DNA from: Bacillota bacterium
Lineage (GTDB): Bacteria; Sysuimicrobiota; Sysuimicrobiia; Sysuimicrobiales; Segetimicrobiaceae
Length of the DNA: 46,476 nucleotides
NCBI GenBank assembly: GCA_021324255.1
Contig: JAJPJL010000056.1
Coordinates: 1 to 46,476 of the forward strand
Reading direction: 5' to 3'
Part shown: piece by piece, positions 27,787 to 34,803 of the stretch
Layout: every line of letters starts with the position of its first letter
Position numbering within the stretch: position 1 is the first letter of the stretch
Position numbers and translations under genes: made by a program
The notes under the pieces: model-generated
Database searches by the model: none
What the model saw: only the letters and a program-made list of their open reading frames with translations
Told to the model about the DNA's origin: nothing

Positions 27787-28296
27787 ATGGCACAAGCGGA
27801 TTTTGCCAAGGCGCTCGGAGACCGCGAAGAGATCTCGATCACCGTGACGGGCCGCCGGACCGGACGCAGAGTGCGGTTCCCGGTGTGGTTCGTGGTCGAC
27901 GGCGAGACGATGTGGCTTTTGCCCCTGCACGGATCGCGCACCCAATGGTACCGCAACGTCCTCGCCCACCCGGTGATCACCGTGAGTGCCGGGCGGCAGC
28001 AGTTGACCGCCAGGGCGAAGGTCAGGCAGGAAAAGCGGACGGTGCAGCGGACCGTAGATCAGTTCCGCAAGAAATACACGGCCGCGCTCGTCGCCCGTTA
28101 CTATGACCACTCCGACGCGGTGGTGGAGGTTCCCATCCGATCCGACGTGCCGCGAGGGGACCGACGCCCGGCGCGGCGCAAGCGCACCGGTGCCGCGCCC
28201 AGGAGGCGCCGGATGGCCGCCCGGTCGGCAAGCCCGCGGACGACGCGAACCGTGCGCGCCGCCGCCCCGAAACGATCCCGGCGCCGGCGAGCATGA
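27787..28296 (+). CDS. Deazaflavin (F420)-dependent nitroreductase-family protein
   Basis: A 169-residue protein of the DDN / PF04075 split-barrel family. Residues 15-115 read ISITVTGRRTGRRVRFPVWFVVDGETMWLLPLHGSRTQWYRNVLAHPVITVSAGRQQLTARAKV, with the TGRRTG and WYRNVLA motifs that bind the deazaflavin phosphate in this family. The last 45 residues are Arg/Lys-rich and probably disordered. The ATG at 27787 has GGGGTG upstream. Members reduce diverse substrates with F420H2 in the cytoplasm. The substrate here is unknown, and FMN or heme use cannot be excluded. It stands alone. Confidence 0.8.
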   Translation: MAQADFAKALGDREEISITVTGRRTGRRVRFPVWFVVDGETMWLLPLHGSRTQWYRNVLAHPVITVSAGRQQLTARAKVRQEKRTVQRTVDQFRKKYTAALVARYYDHSDAVVEVPIRSDVPRGDRRPARRKRTGAAPRRRRMAARSASPRTTRTVRAAAPKRSRRRRA

Positions 28297-28420
28297 TCGG
28301 ATGAACGCCGCTCCTGCGAGCGCCGTCGCCTTGATAACGGGCGGATCGTCCGATCCGCGGCCGCCGACACGCGCAACGGGCCGTCTAGTGCACCGTCTTT
28401 GATGTTTGACGAGGGTAGAT

Positions 28421-28566
28421 GGGCCGGCCGGATCTGCTCGGAGCGGGCGTTCGACGCCCGCGGTGCGCACGTGTGCCGCTGCATTTTCGCTTGTGCGGCG
28501 GACAAAGCGACAACTCTGAATCGGTAGGCGTCGGTCCGCGGAGCGAAGGGCAGATCCGGCCGGCTC
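28421..28566. repeat. Structured intergenic element bounded by a 15-bp inverted repeat
   Basis: GCCGGCCGGATCTGC (28423-28437) has its exact reverse complement at 28550-28564, extended by two wobble/GC pairs. Between the arms are an 8-bp hairpin with a TCG loop (GCGGGCGT / ACGCCCGC, 28443-28461), the palindrome GTGCGCAC and a GCCGC/GCGGC stem. The whole could fold as a multibranched structure of about 145 bases. It may be a non-autonomous mobile element or a structured RNA. The 28297-28596 gap holds no credible gene. Confidence 0.6.
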
Positions 28567-28596
28567 GACCCCTTGCCGGAGTTCGGCGATGCTGCA

Positions 28597-29076
28597 CTAG
28601 CGTTCGACGCTCCCTGACGACGCTTCCAGAATTTCCTTGAGCTTCGCGAGCTCCACGTCGATCAGCGTGATCTGCGCGTCGAAGACATCGTCGCTGAAGC
28701 TCGGCGGTTGAAAAAAGGTCATCATGAACTCTGCGCCGCTCCCGTTGGGAATCACCCGAGCATATACAGTCCAACTCGCCTGCGGATCGATGTAATCGTG
28801 GTCGAGGATCCCGTGGCGCGGATCGGCGCGCAGCCGCAGCCGCGCGGCGCCGTGGGGGGTGACCATGTCCCACCACTCCGGATCCGCGGTGCGGCTCGTC
28901 GACTTGATGTTGACGACGGCCCAGCGCGGCCAGTTGGCCAGGTCACACAGAAACGCGTACACGGCGCTCGGGTCGCAATCGATCCGCACCGTCTTGGTAA
29001 TCGACCGCAGGGTGCCGTGCGCCTTCCACATCGCCCCGGCCGCGCCGTGCCCACCTGCCCTCACCGGATCGTCCAT
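28597..29076 (-). CDS. SRPBCC-superfamily protein (polyketide cyclase/dehydrase-like)
   Basis: A 159-residue protein with the START-like pattern: ITKTVRIDCDPSAVYAFLCDLANWPRWAVVNIKSTSRT near the N terminus, then ADPRHGILDHDYIDPQASWTVYARVIPNGSGAEFMMTFFQPP, and a long C-terminal helix (DVFDAQITLIDVELAKLKEILEAS). These helix-grip folds bind hydrophobic ligands or act on them. No catalytic motif allows a specific call. The ATG at 29076 has GAGGGGAG 6 bases upstream. The region between it and the divergent efflux gene (29077-29351) has no gene I trust. Confidence 0.82.
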   Translation of the reverse strand: MDDPVRAGGHGAAGAMWKAHGTLRSITKTVRIDCDPSAVYAFLCDLANWPRWAVVNIKSTSRTADPEWWDMVTPHGAARLRLRADPRHGILDHDYIDPQASWTVYARVIPNGSGAEFMMTFFQPPSFSDDVFDAQITLIDVELAKLKEILEASSGSVER

Positions 29077-29351
29077 GCCCGACTCCCCTCACGGTTCCAG
29101 TGGCCGTTCATCCACGGATGTTTGCTTCGTTAACGATTGGGCGTAACCTGGTCGATCCCTCGTGAGCCGAGAGCGCGAGGCGCCCGACCGGCTGGGACTC
29201 TCCGCCCGTGCCGGCGAATCCTGCTATCGCCGGCGAACGCCAGGCTCATCTTGGAGGCCATCAACTGGGCGACACCCGGAACGCTCCCGACGCGGGCCAG
29301 CACGCTTCTGTACACACGTCGCCGATCGTCCACACCGGCCGGGCGCCGGAT

Positions 29352-30740
29352 GTGGACGCCGATCGGACTCTACGGCGCGTGGCGCTGCTGGTCGCCATGA
29401 TGTCGTCGTTCGTCACCCCGTACATGGCGACCGCGGTCAACGTCGCCCTGCCGGCGATCGGACGGGACTTCGGATTCAACGCGTTTTCCCTGAGTTGGGT
29501 CACGACCGCGTATCTCCTCGCCGCCGCCGTCTCTCTCGTGCCCCTGGGCCGCATCGGCGACCTCCGGGGGCGGAAGCGGATGTTCGTCGGGTGCACGGCG
29601 CTGTACACGCTCGCCACGCTCCTGTGCGCCCACGCGCCTTCGGCGGCGTTACTGATCGTCTTTCGCGCTCTTCAAGGGATCGGGGGCGGCACGATCTGGG
29701 GGATGGGCGCGGCGATCGTCGTCGCCGTGTATCCCGAGGCCGAGCGCGGGCGCGCGCTGGGGATCATCATCGCGTGCGTCTACGCCTCGCAGTCTGTCGG
29801 GCCGTGGCTCGGCGGGTTGCTGGCGGAACACCTGGGGTGGCGCTCCATCTTCATCACCACGGTGCCGCTCGGTGCCGCGACGATCGCGCTGACCCTGTGG
29901 CGGCTCCGCGGGGAATGGGCCCTCGGCCGGCCGGAGCGGTTCGACCTCCCGGGCGCATGCATCTACGGCGCAATGCTTGTGGCGTTGATGTACGGGCTCA
30001 CCCTGCTCCCGGCGCGCGCCGGCGCCGTTTTGGTTGCGGCCGGATTGGCGGGGTGCGCGGCGTTCGTGCGCCGGGAGAACGCGATCCCGCACCCGGTCCT
30101 GAACATCCGCCTCTTCCTGGACAACCGCGCGTTCGCATTCTCGAATCTGGCGGCCTTGTTGAACTACAGCGCCACATACGCGACGGCGTTTCTGCTGAGT
30201 CTCTACCTCCAGTACATTCGCGGGTTCTCGGCCGATCGGGCCGGCGTGATCATCGTGGCCCAAGCCGTGGTACAAAGCGCCTCGTCGCCGTTCGCAGGGC
30301 GGTTGTCGGACAACGTGGAGCCGCGTTTCCTCGCATCCGCGGGGATGGCCCTGACGGCGGCCGCGTTGTTTCTCCTGGGCACGATCCACGAGACGACCGG
30401 CGTCTCCTTCATCGTGGGCACCCTCGCCGTCGCCGGCCTGGGGTTTGGGCTGTTCTCGTCGCCAAACACCAACGCGGTGATGAGCGCCGTCCCCGCGGAG
30501 ACCTACGGCATCGCATCCAACACGCTCGCGACGATGCGCCTCGTCGGCCAGATGCTGAGCATGGGCATCGTCACGCTGGTGCTCAACGCCTATCTCGGCA
30601 GCGCGGCGATCACGCCGGCGCTCCGTGACCCGTTCCTGGCGGCCACGCGCACATCGTTCACCGCGCTGGGTGCGCTCTGCGTGGCCGGCCTCGTTGCGTC
30701 GATGATGCGCAGCGAGCGCGCCGGGAGACGCACGCGATGA
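29352..30740 (+). CDS. MFS drug efflux transporter, DHA2-like
   Basis: A major-facilitator permease of 462 residues with 12-14 hydrophobic segments. Motif A reads GRIGDLRGRKRMFVG, preceded by MATAVNVALPAIGRDF (typical of the DHA2 group), and motif C-like glycines follow (IIACVYASQSVGPWLGGLLAEHLGWRSIF). It probably exports drugs or other small molecules by proton antiport. The start is uncertain. The frame is open from a GTG at 29208, but the first membrane segment starts only 8 residues after the GTG at 29352, which I prefer. Neither has a clear ribosome site. It is divergent from the SRPBCC gene. Confidence 0.85.
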   Translation: MDADRTLRRVALLVAMMSSFVTPYMATAVNVALPAIGRDFGFNAFSLSWVTTAYLLAAAVSLVPLGRIGDLRGRKRMFVGCTALYTLATLLCAHAPSAALLIVFRALQGIGGGTIWGMGAAIVVAVYPEAERGRALGIIIACVYASQSVGPWLGGLLAEHLGWRSIFITTVPLGAATIALTLWRLRGEWALGRPERFDLPGACIYGAMLVALMYGLTLLPARAGAVLVAAGLAGCAAFVRRENAIPHPVLNIRLFLDNRAFAFSNLAALLNYSATYATAFLLSLYLQYIRGFSADRAGVIIVAQAVVQSASSPFAGRLSDNVEPRFLASAGMALTAAALFLLGTIHETTGVSFIVGTLAVAGLGFGLFSSPNTNAVMSAVPAETYGIASNTLATMRLVGQMLSMGIVTLVLNAYLGSAAITPALRDPFLAATRTSFTALGALCVAGLVASMMRSERAGRRTR

Positions 30741-30759
30741 CCCCGCCGCTCCGCCCGGC

Positions 30760-31074
30760 TTACTTGATGGGACGCCCCGGCCGCAGTTCCTGCGTTCGTT
30801 TGGCGAAGTCCCCGCCCGCGTGGTGCACGCGCTTCAGCCGTTGCACCTCCCGCTGGAGCGCCCTCTCCGCAAGCTGCGACAGGGTCAGCCTCTCCGGCGG
30901 TCCGGACAACGCCACCGTGACATCCCGCAACTCGTCCAACAGCGTCTCCGCAAGGTAGAAGGTCACCCTGACCTTCCGCTGGTTCCGCTGGAAACGTTCT
31001 TCCGTCGCTCGAGCCCGCACCCGATGCCGCCCTCTGTTCGCCGGCCGGCTCTGTCCATTATGCGCAGCGTTCAT
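30760..31074 (-). CDS. Ribbon-helix-helix DNA-binding protein
   Basis: A 104-residue basic protein. After an Arg-rich N terminus, KVRVTFYLAETLLDELRDVTVALSGPPERLTLSQLAERALQREVQRLKR has the strand-helix-helix pattern of RHH regulators (strand VRVTFYL, helix LLDELRDVTV, helix LSQLAERALQREVQRL). It ends in ELRPGRPIK. Relatives are transcription repressors, antitoxins or partition proteins, and the target here is unknown. The ATG at 31074 has GGGAG 6 bases upstream, and a palindrome ATGATATCAT (31102-31111) in its upstream region is a candidate operator. It is divergent from the second Hsp20 gene and could control it. Confidence 0.75.
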   Translation of the reverse strand: MNAAHNGQSRPANRGRHRVRARATEERFQRNQRKVRVTFYLAETLLDELRDVTVALSGPPERLTLSQLAERALQREVQRLKRVHHAGGDFAKRTQELRPGRPIK

Positions 31075-31161
31075 CAGCGCTCCCGCGTCCTTCGTCGGTC
31101 GTATGATATCATGCCGGGCGGGCTTTTGTACATATTTCACTCAAATAACGCAATGAGGCTC

Positions 31162-31191
31162 TTGACAATAAAGACCATAAATACGTACAAT
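31162..31191 (+). promoter_or_regulatory. Promoter of the second Hsp20 gene
   Basis: A consensus TTGACA at 31162-31167 and TACAAT at 31186-31191 are separated by 18 bases. Transcription should start near 31198, about 35 bases before the start codon. Confidence 0.8.
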
Positions 31192-31232
31192 GGCACAAAG
31201 AGCCGATGATACCGCGAAGGGAGGTCTGTGCC

Positions 31233-31721
31233 ATGATCAGCTCGACTCGCTGGAACCCGTTTGCGGACCTGGTCGCCATGCAGCGCGACATGGCCAATTT
31301 CGTCAACAGGGCGCTCGGAGGCTCGGACACCTCGAGCGGCACCTCAGGGCGAGGCGTGGCATGGACTCCCGGGACGGAGGCATTCTACAAGGACAATGCG
31401 CTGGTGATCCGGGCATGGCTGCCGGGCGTGGATCCGAACAAGGTCGACGTGCAAGTGGTGGGCAACATGCTGACGTTGAAGGGAGAACGGGTGTTCCCCT
31501 ATCAGTTGCCCGAGAACGCGTATCTGTATAGCGACGTGGCGTACGGGCCCTTTGAGCGCGTGCTGACGTTGCCCGAGACCCTCCAGTTCGATCGCATCTC
31601 GGCGAGGTACGCAGCCGGCGTCCTGGAGATCACCATCCCGGTTCACGAGGGCGCATTGCCCAAGAAGGTGTCCATCGACGTTCAACCGGAGCCGAAGACG
31701 GTAGCCGCCACCGCGCGATAG
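31233..31721 (+). CDS. Small heat-shock protein, Hsp20/alpha-crystallin family (copy 2)
   Basis: A 162-residue paralogue of the protein at 25178-25681. It shares RWNPFADLVAMQRDMANFVNRA, EAFYKDNALVIRAWLPGVDPNKVDVQV, LTLKGERVFPYQL and GVLEITIPVHEGALPKKVSIDV. The central and C-terminal parts form the alpha-crystallin domain, and the N-terminal linker (DTSSGTSGRG) differs. The ATG at 31233 has GGGAGG 8 bases upstream, behind a near-consensus promoter, so basal expression may be higher than for copy 1. It is an ATP-independent holdase in the cytoplasm. Confidence 0.95.
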   Translation: MISSTRWNPFADLVAMQRDMANFVNRALGGSDTSSGTSGRGVAWTPGTEAFYKDNALVIRAWLPGVDPNKVDVQVVGNMLTLKGERVFPYQLPENAYLYSDVAYGPFERVLTLPETLQFDRISARYAAGVLEITIPVHEGALPKKVSIDVQPEPKTVAATAR

Positions 31722-31792
31722 TCGCATCCTCGCTCCGAGTGGATGGCGCGAGGTGCAACACGCCGGCCTCGCGCCATCCGGCGAAGTCGGTC

Positions 31793-32026
31793 ATGGCTAC
31801 CGGCCTTCGAGTGTTCTACGTCGTCTGCCGCGGCTGCCAATCGTCGCTCCCGGTCATCGGCTTGGCGGCACATGCCGGCGCCCCTCATTCGGCGATCTGC
31901 GCGACGGTGCTTGGAAGCGGTCACCGCCGATGCCCCAGTTGCGGGCAAGGGTATGAGTACCGGGCCGAAGACGTCCGTTGGTACGATTCGTCCACCTTCC
32001 GGGAGCACCCGACCGAGCCCGATTGA
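31793..32026 (+). CDS. Small zinc-ribbon-like protein
   Basis: A 77-residue protein. VFYVVCRGCQSSLPVIGL has Cys12/Cys15 and HRRCPSCGQGYEYRAEDVRWY has Cys47/Cys50, a treble-clef or ribbon arrangement that probably binds one zinc. The rest is unremarkable and I do not recognise a family. The start at 31793 has only a weak GAAG ribosome site. It lies at the left edge of the island that contains the ATPase/TOPRIM pair but is on the opposite strand. Confidence 0.6.
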   Translation: MATGLRVFYVVCRGCQSSLPVIGLAAHAGAPHSAICATVLGSGHRRCPSCGQGYEYRAEDVRWYDSSTFREHPTEPD

Positions 32027-32146
32027 GATCGTCACGGTGACTGCCGAGGCTTCGATCGAGCAACACAAATCCCCGCCGATTGACGTCACCCACCAACAGG
32101 ATCAAGGCTCGCACTCTTGGCCGCAGCTTCGTCAGTGCCGTGTCAG

Positions 32147-32791
32147 CTACCGCCCCGATTGCAGTCGCCTCCCAACCTCAATTATTTGTCGGAGCCGGAT
32201 GATGTTGCGAGCAAGGCTTGGCACTCTGCGTGCGGCGACTCTGGGTCGCCATCCACCGGCGGGCGCCTGTATGAACTCCACAAGACGTGACGAGTACGCC
32301 GGCCCGATCATGACGCCGCTTCCCGGCCGAGGAACCATATCTTGAACAATGCTTCGTCGCCGTGATGCACGCGCAATATCAACCATGACCTGCTTTGGGT
32401 CGGCGACGCCTTCCGGTTCATGTGGAATTCGAGACTGCGCGACCCTTAAGAAACCTGCCAAGCGCTGACGGTCACCCATGAGCCAAGCCTCGATCTCTCG
32501 AACCGCGATGCGGAAGCACATATAGCGTGCTGGATTGGATAGCCAGACGGTACGCATTGGGGGCGCGCAGTCCGCCTCGTGATCAAGGTCCACCAGTACG
32601 AACCAAGGAGAGTGGGCAGCGGCGGTATTGAAGCCATTGATACGCTCGCGCAAGTACTCTTTGCCGTTACGACCATATGGAACGCCAAGCGCACCTCCAA
32701 CGTGGTCAATCAGTCTCCTCGCGGCGGCTTCGTCGACGATGCCCTCCACGGCACCCGAGAAATAGACTGGTGCGATCGCCGGAGTCACCAC
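32147..32791 (-). CDS. TOPRIM-like (DUF4276/OLD-nuclease-like) protein, partner of the ATPase
   Basis: A 214-residue protein. An N-terminal strand followed by VEGIVDEAAARRL places a conserved Glu at 16, WFVLVDLDHEAD gives an Asp-x-Asp at 68/70, and IAVREIEAWLMGDRQRL supplies further acidic residues near 99-101. This Glu...DxD...E order matches TOPRIM nucleases of the OLD/RloB/DUF4276 type. The ATG at 32791 overlaps the end of the ATPase gene by 7 bases, so the two are made together. In PARIS- and AbiL-like phage-defence pairs such a subunit is the nuclease or effector switched by the ATPase. The same role here is inference. Catalysis is unproven. Confidence 0.6.
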   Translation of the reverse strand: MVTPAIAPVYFSGAVEGIVDEAAARRLIDHVGGALGVPYGRNGKEYLRERINGFNTAAAHSPWFVLVDLDHEADCAPPMRTVWLSNPARYMCFRIAVREIEAWLMGDRQRLAGFLRVAQSRIPHEPEGVADPKQVMVDIARASRRRSIVQDMVPRPGSGVMIGPAYSSRLVEFIQAPAGGWRPRVAARRVPSLARNIIRLRQIIEVGRRLQSGR

Positions 32792-33966
32792 TCACCGAAC
32801 AGTGCTATCTGCTCTGGTCTGCTCGGACGTGTCCGCGGCATGACCAGTTCAGCTAGGTTTAGCCCCGCCTCCAACAATCGCCTAATCTCGTCACTGCCAC
32901 CAGCCAGGCGTACTGTTGTGCCTTCCGCCCCGGGCTCAAGCAAAAGGACTTCGTCCATGCCGATCCCTCGGTCGTGGAGTAGGTCGCTTGAATGGGTGCT
33001 TACAACTATTTGACGCCCGGTGCGTCGTTGAAGTCGGGCAAAGAGTTGCGGAACATAACGCACAATCTCCGGATGAAGGGACAGTTCCGGCTCCTCCAAG
33101 AGTAAGGGGCCGGTTCCTTCCAGTGTGGCCCAAAGAAGTCCCAAGAGTCGTAGCGTGCCGTCGGAAAACTGCCCCTCCGTTTGCCAGGCGCCCTTCGGGC
33201 GCCAATGCTCGTACCTACCCCGCAAATGAGGCGTTCCGCGCACGTCGCGCCAGAGCTCAAGATCGCTAAGCTGTGGAAGCGCGATCTTCAGCGCATCAGC
33301 CACACGACGCAGTCTCGCAGTTCGTGTCTTCTCCGGAGTGCGCGCGAGTTGCTCCAAGAAGTTGCCGCCGAACGGGTCATCGCTTCTCCCAACGTATCGG
33401 TCCTGATCGCGCACGAGTTGAGGAACGATGTGCAGGTACCGCACACCTTCGAAGAAGTTCACAACGTCTCGGAACTTACGATTGACGTTCACCTGTTCCA
33501 GGTAGGTCTGGGTGAGTCGCTCCGGGTCCTTTCGATCCTCCTCATCCGGCCGTTTGAGAATACTGGCACCATTGTGCAGTACCGTTTCTTCTCTGATCAC
33601 GGGACGACGGAGATTATCCTGATTGAAGCGCAGTCCATATTGCCACGACGTCTGGGCTACATCATCACCAATGCGAACGTAAAGACGCACATCGGGATAA
33701 CGGCGAGCCGCCAAGGCGCGCAAACTCGAAACGCCGCCCCGGGCCCTGACGGCGGCCTGAAATCCACCGCCCACGGAAGCTACATCATGAAGGAAGCGAA
33801 AGGTATCGAGGAAATTGGACTTACCGGATGCGTTCGGTCCCACCAAAAATGCACGTCTCTGCAAATCAACAGAAACGTGAGTAAAGTTCCTCCAGTTCTC
33901 CAACTCGATATGGGAGATGCGAAGGACTCTCGCCGCCTTACTGTCGCGAGTGCGATCTTCGGCCAT
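32785..33966 (-). CDS. OLD/AAA_21-type ABC ATPase
   Basis: A 393-residue ATPase of the SMC/Rad50/OLD-like class. ISHIELENWRNFTHVSVDL leads to Walker A GPNASGKS (43-50), the ABC signature is GQFSDGTLRLLGLL (265-278), Walker B is PLLLEEPELSLHPE (287-300) and the H-loop is VVSTHSSDLL (His325). The central insertion is short, so there is no long coiled coil. Fused OLD proteins have a C-terminal TOPRIM domain. Here that half is replaced by the overlapping next gene. The base composition is less GC-rich than in the neighbours, suggesting transfer. Its best-supported role is the sensor/motor of a two-gene defence-like module. Confidence 0.85.
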   Translation of the reverse strand: MAEDRTRDSKAARVLRISHIELENWRNFTHVSVDLQRRAFLVGPNASGKSNFLDTFRFLHDVASVGGGFQAAVRARGGVSSLRALAARRYPDVRLYVRIGDDVAQTSWQYGLRFNQDNLRRPVIREETVLHNGASILKRPDEEDRKDPERLTQTYLEQVNVNRKFRDVVNFFEGVRYLHIVPQLVRDQDRYVGRSDDPFGGNFLEQLARTPEKTRTARLRRVADALKIALPQLSDLELWRDVRGTPHLRGRYEHWRPKGAWQTEGQFSDGTLRLLGLLWATLEGTGPLLLEEPELSLHPEIVRYVPQLFARLQRRTGRQIVVSTHSSDLLHDRGIGMDEVLLLEPGAEGTTVRLAGGSDEIRRLLEAGLNLAELVMPRTRPSRPEQIALFGEW

Positions 33967-34163
33967 GCTCAGATCCGACCCGACACTATTGCATCGTCAA
34001 GGGCGGGCGTGCCACCATTCGTCTCGGCCGTCCGTTTGATTTCGCCTAGGATGTGCTGCTTGTTCATCAAGTTACCTGCGCGTCTGGCTGGCCATCGCCC
34101 TCGCGCCCTGCACTTTTCGGGGTTCCGGGCACGCGCGGGCCAGCCACGGCGATGCAGAGTCGC

Positions 34164-34349
34164 TCAAGACTTCTTTTTGCTCTTTGCTCGAGCCCAACGG
34201 GCGAGTACCGCCCGCCGTGCACTCTCCCGGCGCTGTTCCTTGGTAAGACGCGTAGCCCGCTTGGTTCCCCCTCGGCGACCAAGTTCTCGCATCACTTCGC
34301 GGATCAATGCCGGATCGACTTTGTCGCGGTCACCACTACGTTCAGCCAT
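34164..34349 (-). CDS. Tiny basic helical protein (KGG/histone-H1-like repeat motif)
   Basis: A 61-residue protein, MAERSGDRDKVDPALIREVMRELG followed by RRGGTKRATRLTKEQRRESARRAVLARWARAKSKKKS. The GGxxxAxxLTxExRxExARxAxxARW pattern is a recurring small-protein motif sometimes likened to stress-induced KGG or histone H1-like tails, and the very basic C terminus suggests nucleic-acid binding. I cannot assign a function. The ATG at 34349 has no ribosome site, but a strong promoter ends 9 bases before it, pointing to a near-leaderless mRNA. It lies between tRNA-Val and the ATPase gene on the same strand, 200 bases apart from the latter. Confidence 0.65.
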   Translation of the reverse strand: MAERSGDRDKVDPALIREVMRELGRRGGTKRATRLTKEQRRESARRAVLARWARAKSKKKS

Positions 34350-34358
34350 TTGAACCAC

Positions 34359-34388
34359 ATTATACCTAGCGGCTTGGTACGTCGTCAA
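34359..34388 (-). promoter_or_regulatory. Strong promoter of the tiny basic protein, near-leaderless
   Basis: On the minus strand TTGACG (34388-34383), an 18-base spacer and a perfect TATAAT (34364-34359), then 9 bases to the ATG. The same TATAAT-N9-ATG geometry occurs at murJ. Confidence 0.75.
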
Positions 34389-34519
34389 TGTCATCCGGAC
34401 TAAATTCAGCGGTGAGGAATAGGCGGGCCACTTGGCGGAGTAGACTCCCCCGCTCCAGCACTTGCAGCATGATGTGCGCGTAGTATTATCTATGTCTCCG
34501 GGCTGGACCCCTGAGTTCA

Positions 34520-34595
34520 TGGTGGGCGCGCGAGGACTTGAACCTCGGACCTCTTCCGTGTCAGGGAAGCGCTCTGACCCCTGAGCTACGCGCCC
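34520..34595 (-). tRNA. tRNA-Val (anticodon GAC)
   Basis: The minus strand gives acceptor GGGCGCG...CGCGCCC-A, D arm TAGCTCAG..., anticodon stem CTTCC/GGAAG with loop CTGACAC (anticodon GAC) and T arm GGTTCAAGTCC. The 3' CCA is encoded. 76 bases. The 3' end faces the lower-GC island. Confidence 0.97.
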
Positions 34596-34803
34596 GCTCC
34601 ACGTAGGGTCTTATGCGGCGTCGTGGGATCCCCTGCCCCGCCGGCGTCTCTCGTGCCGGCGAGGTCCGCTACTCGCTGATTATCGACCATGGTGCGCCCT
34701 GTTGTCTACGCCCGGCGCCGTGGAACACCGCGGTCAACACCAATGTTGCTAAGAGCGTTGAGAAACGAAAGAAGACGGTAGCCGGCCCTGAGGGAACGGC
34801 CGC

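Noticed and set aside
29130-29333. 67-codon minus-strand frame beside the MFS gene
   Set aside because: It reads somewhat protein-like but starts with GTG, has no ribosome site and no family, so I do not list it as a gene.
34084-34150. Inverted GGCTGGCC / GGCCAGCC before the ATPase gene
   Set aside because: Eight-base arms about 50 bases apart in GC-rich DNA are expected by chance, and no T-run or promoter overlaps them.
34490-34600. Attachment-site duplication at tRNA-Val
   Set aside because: I could not find a direct repeat of the tRNA 3' end near the far edge of the island, so integration there stays a hypothesis.
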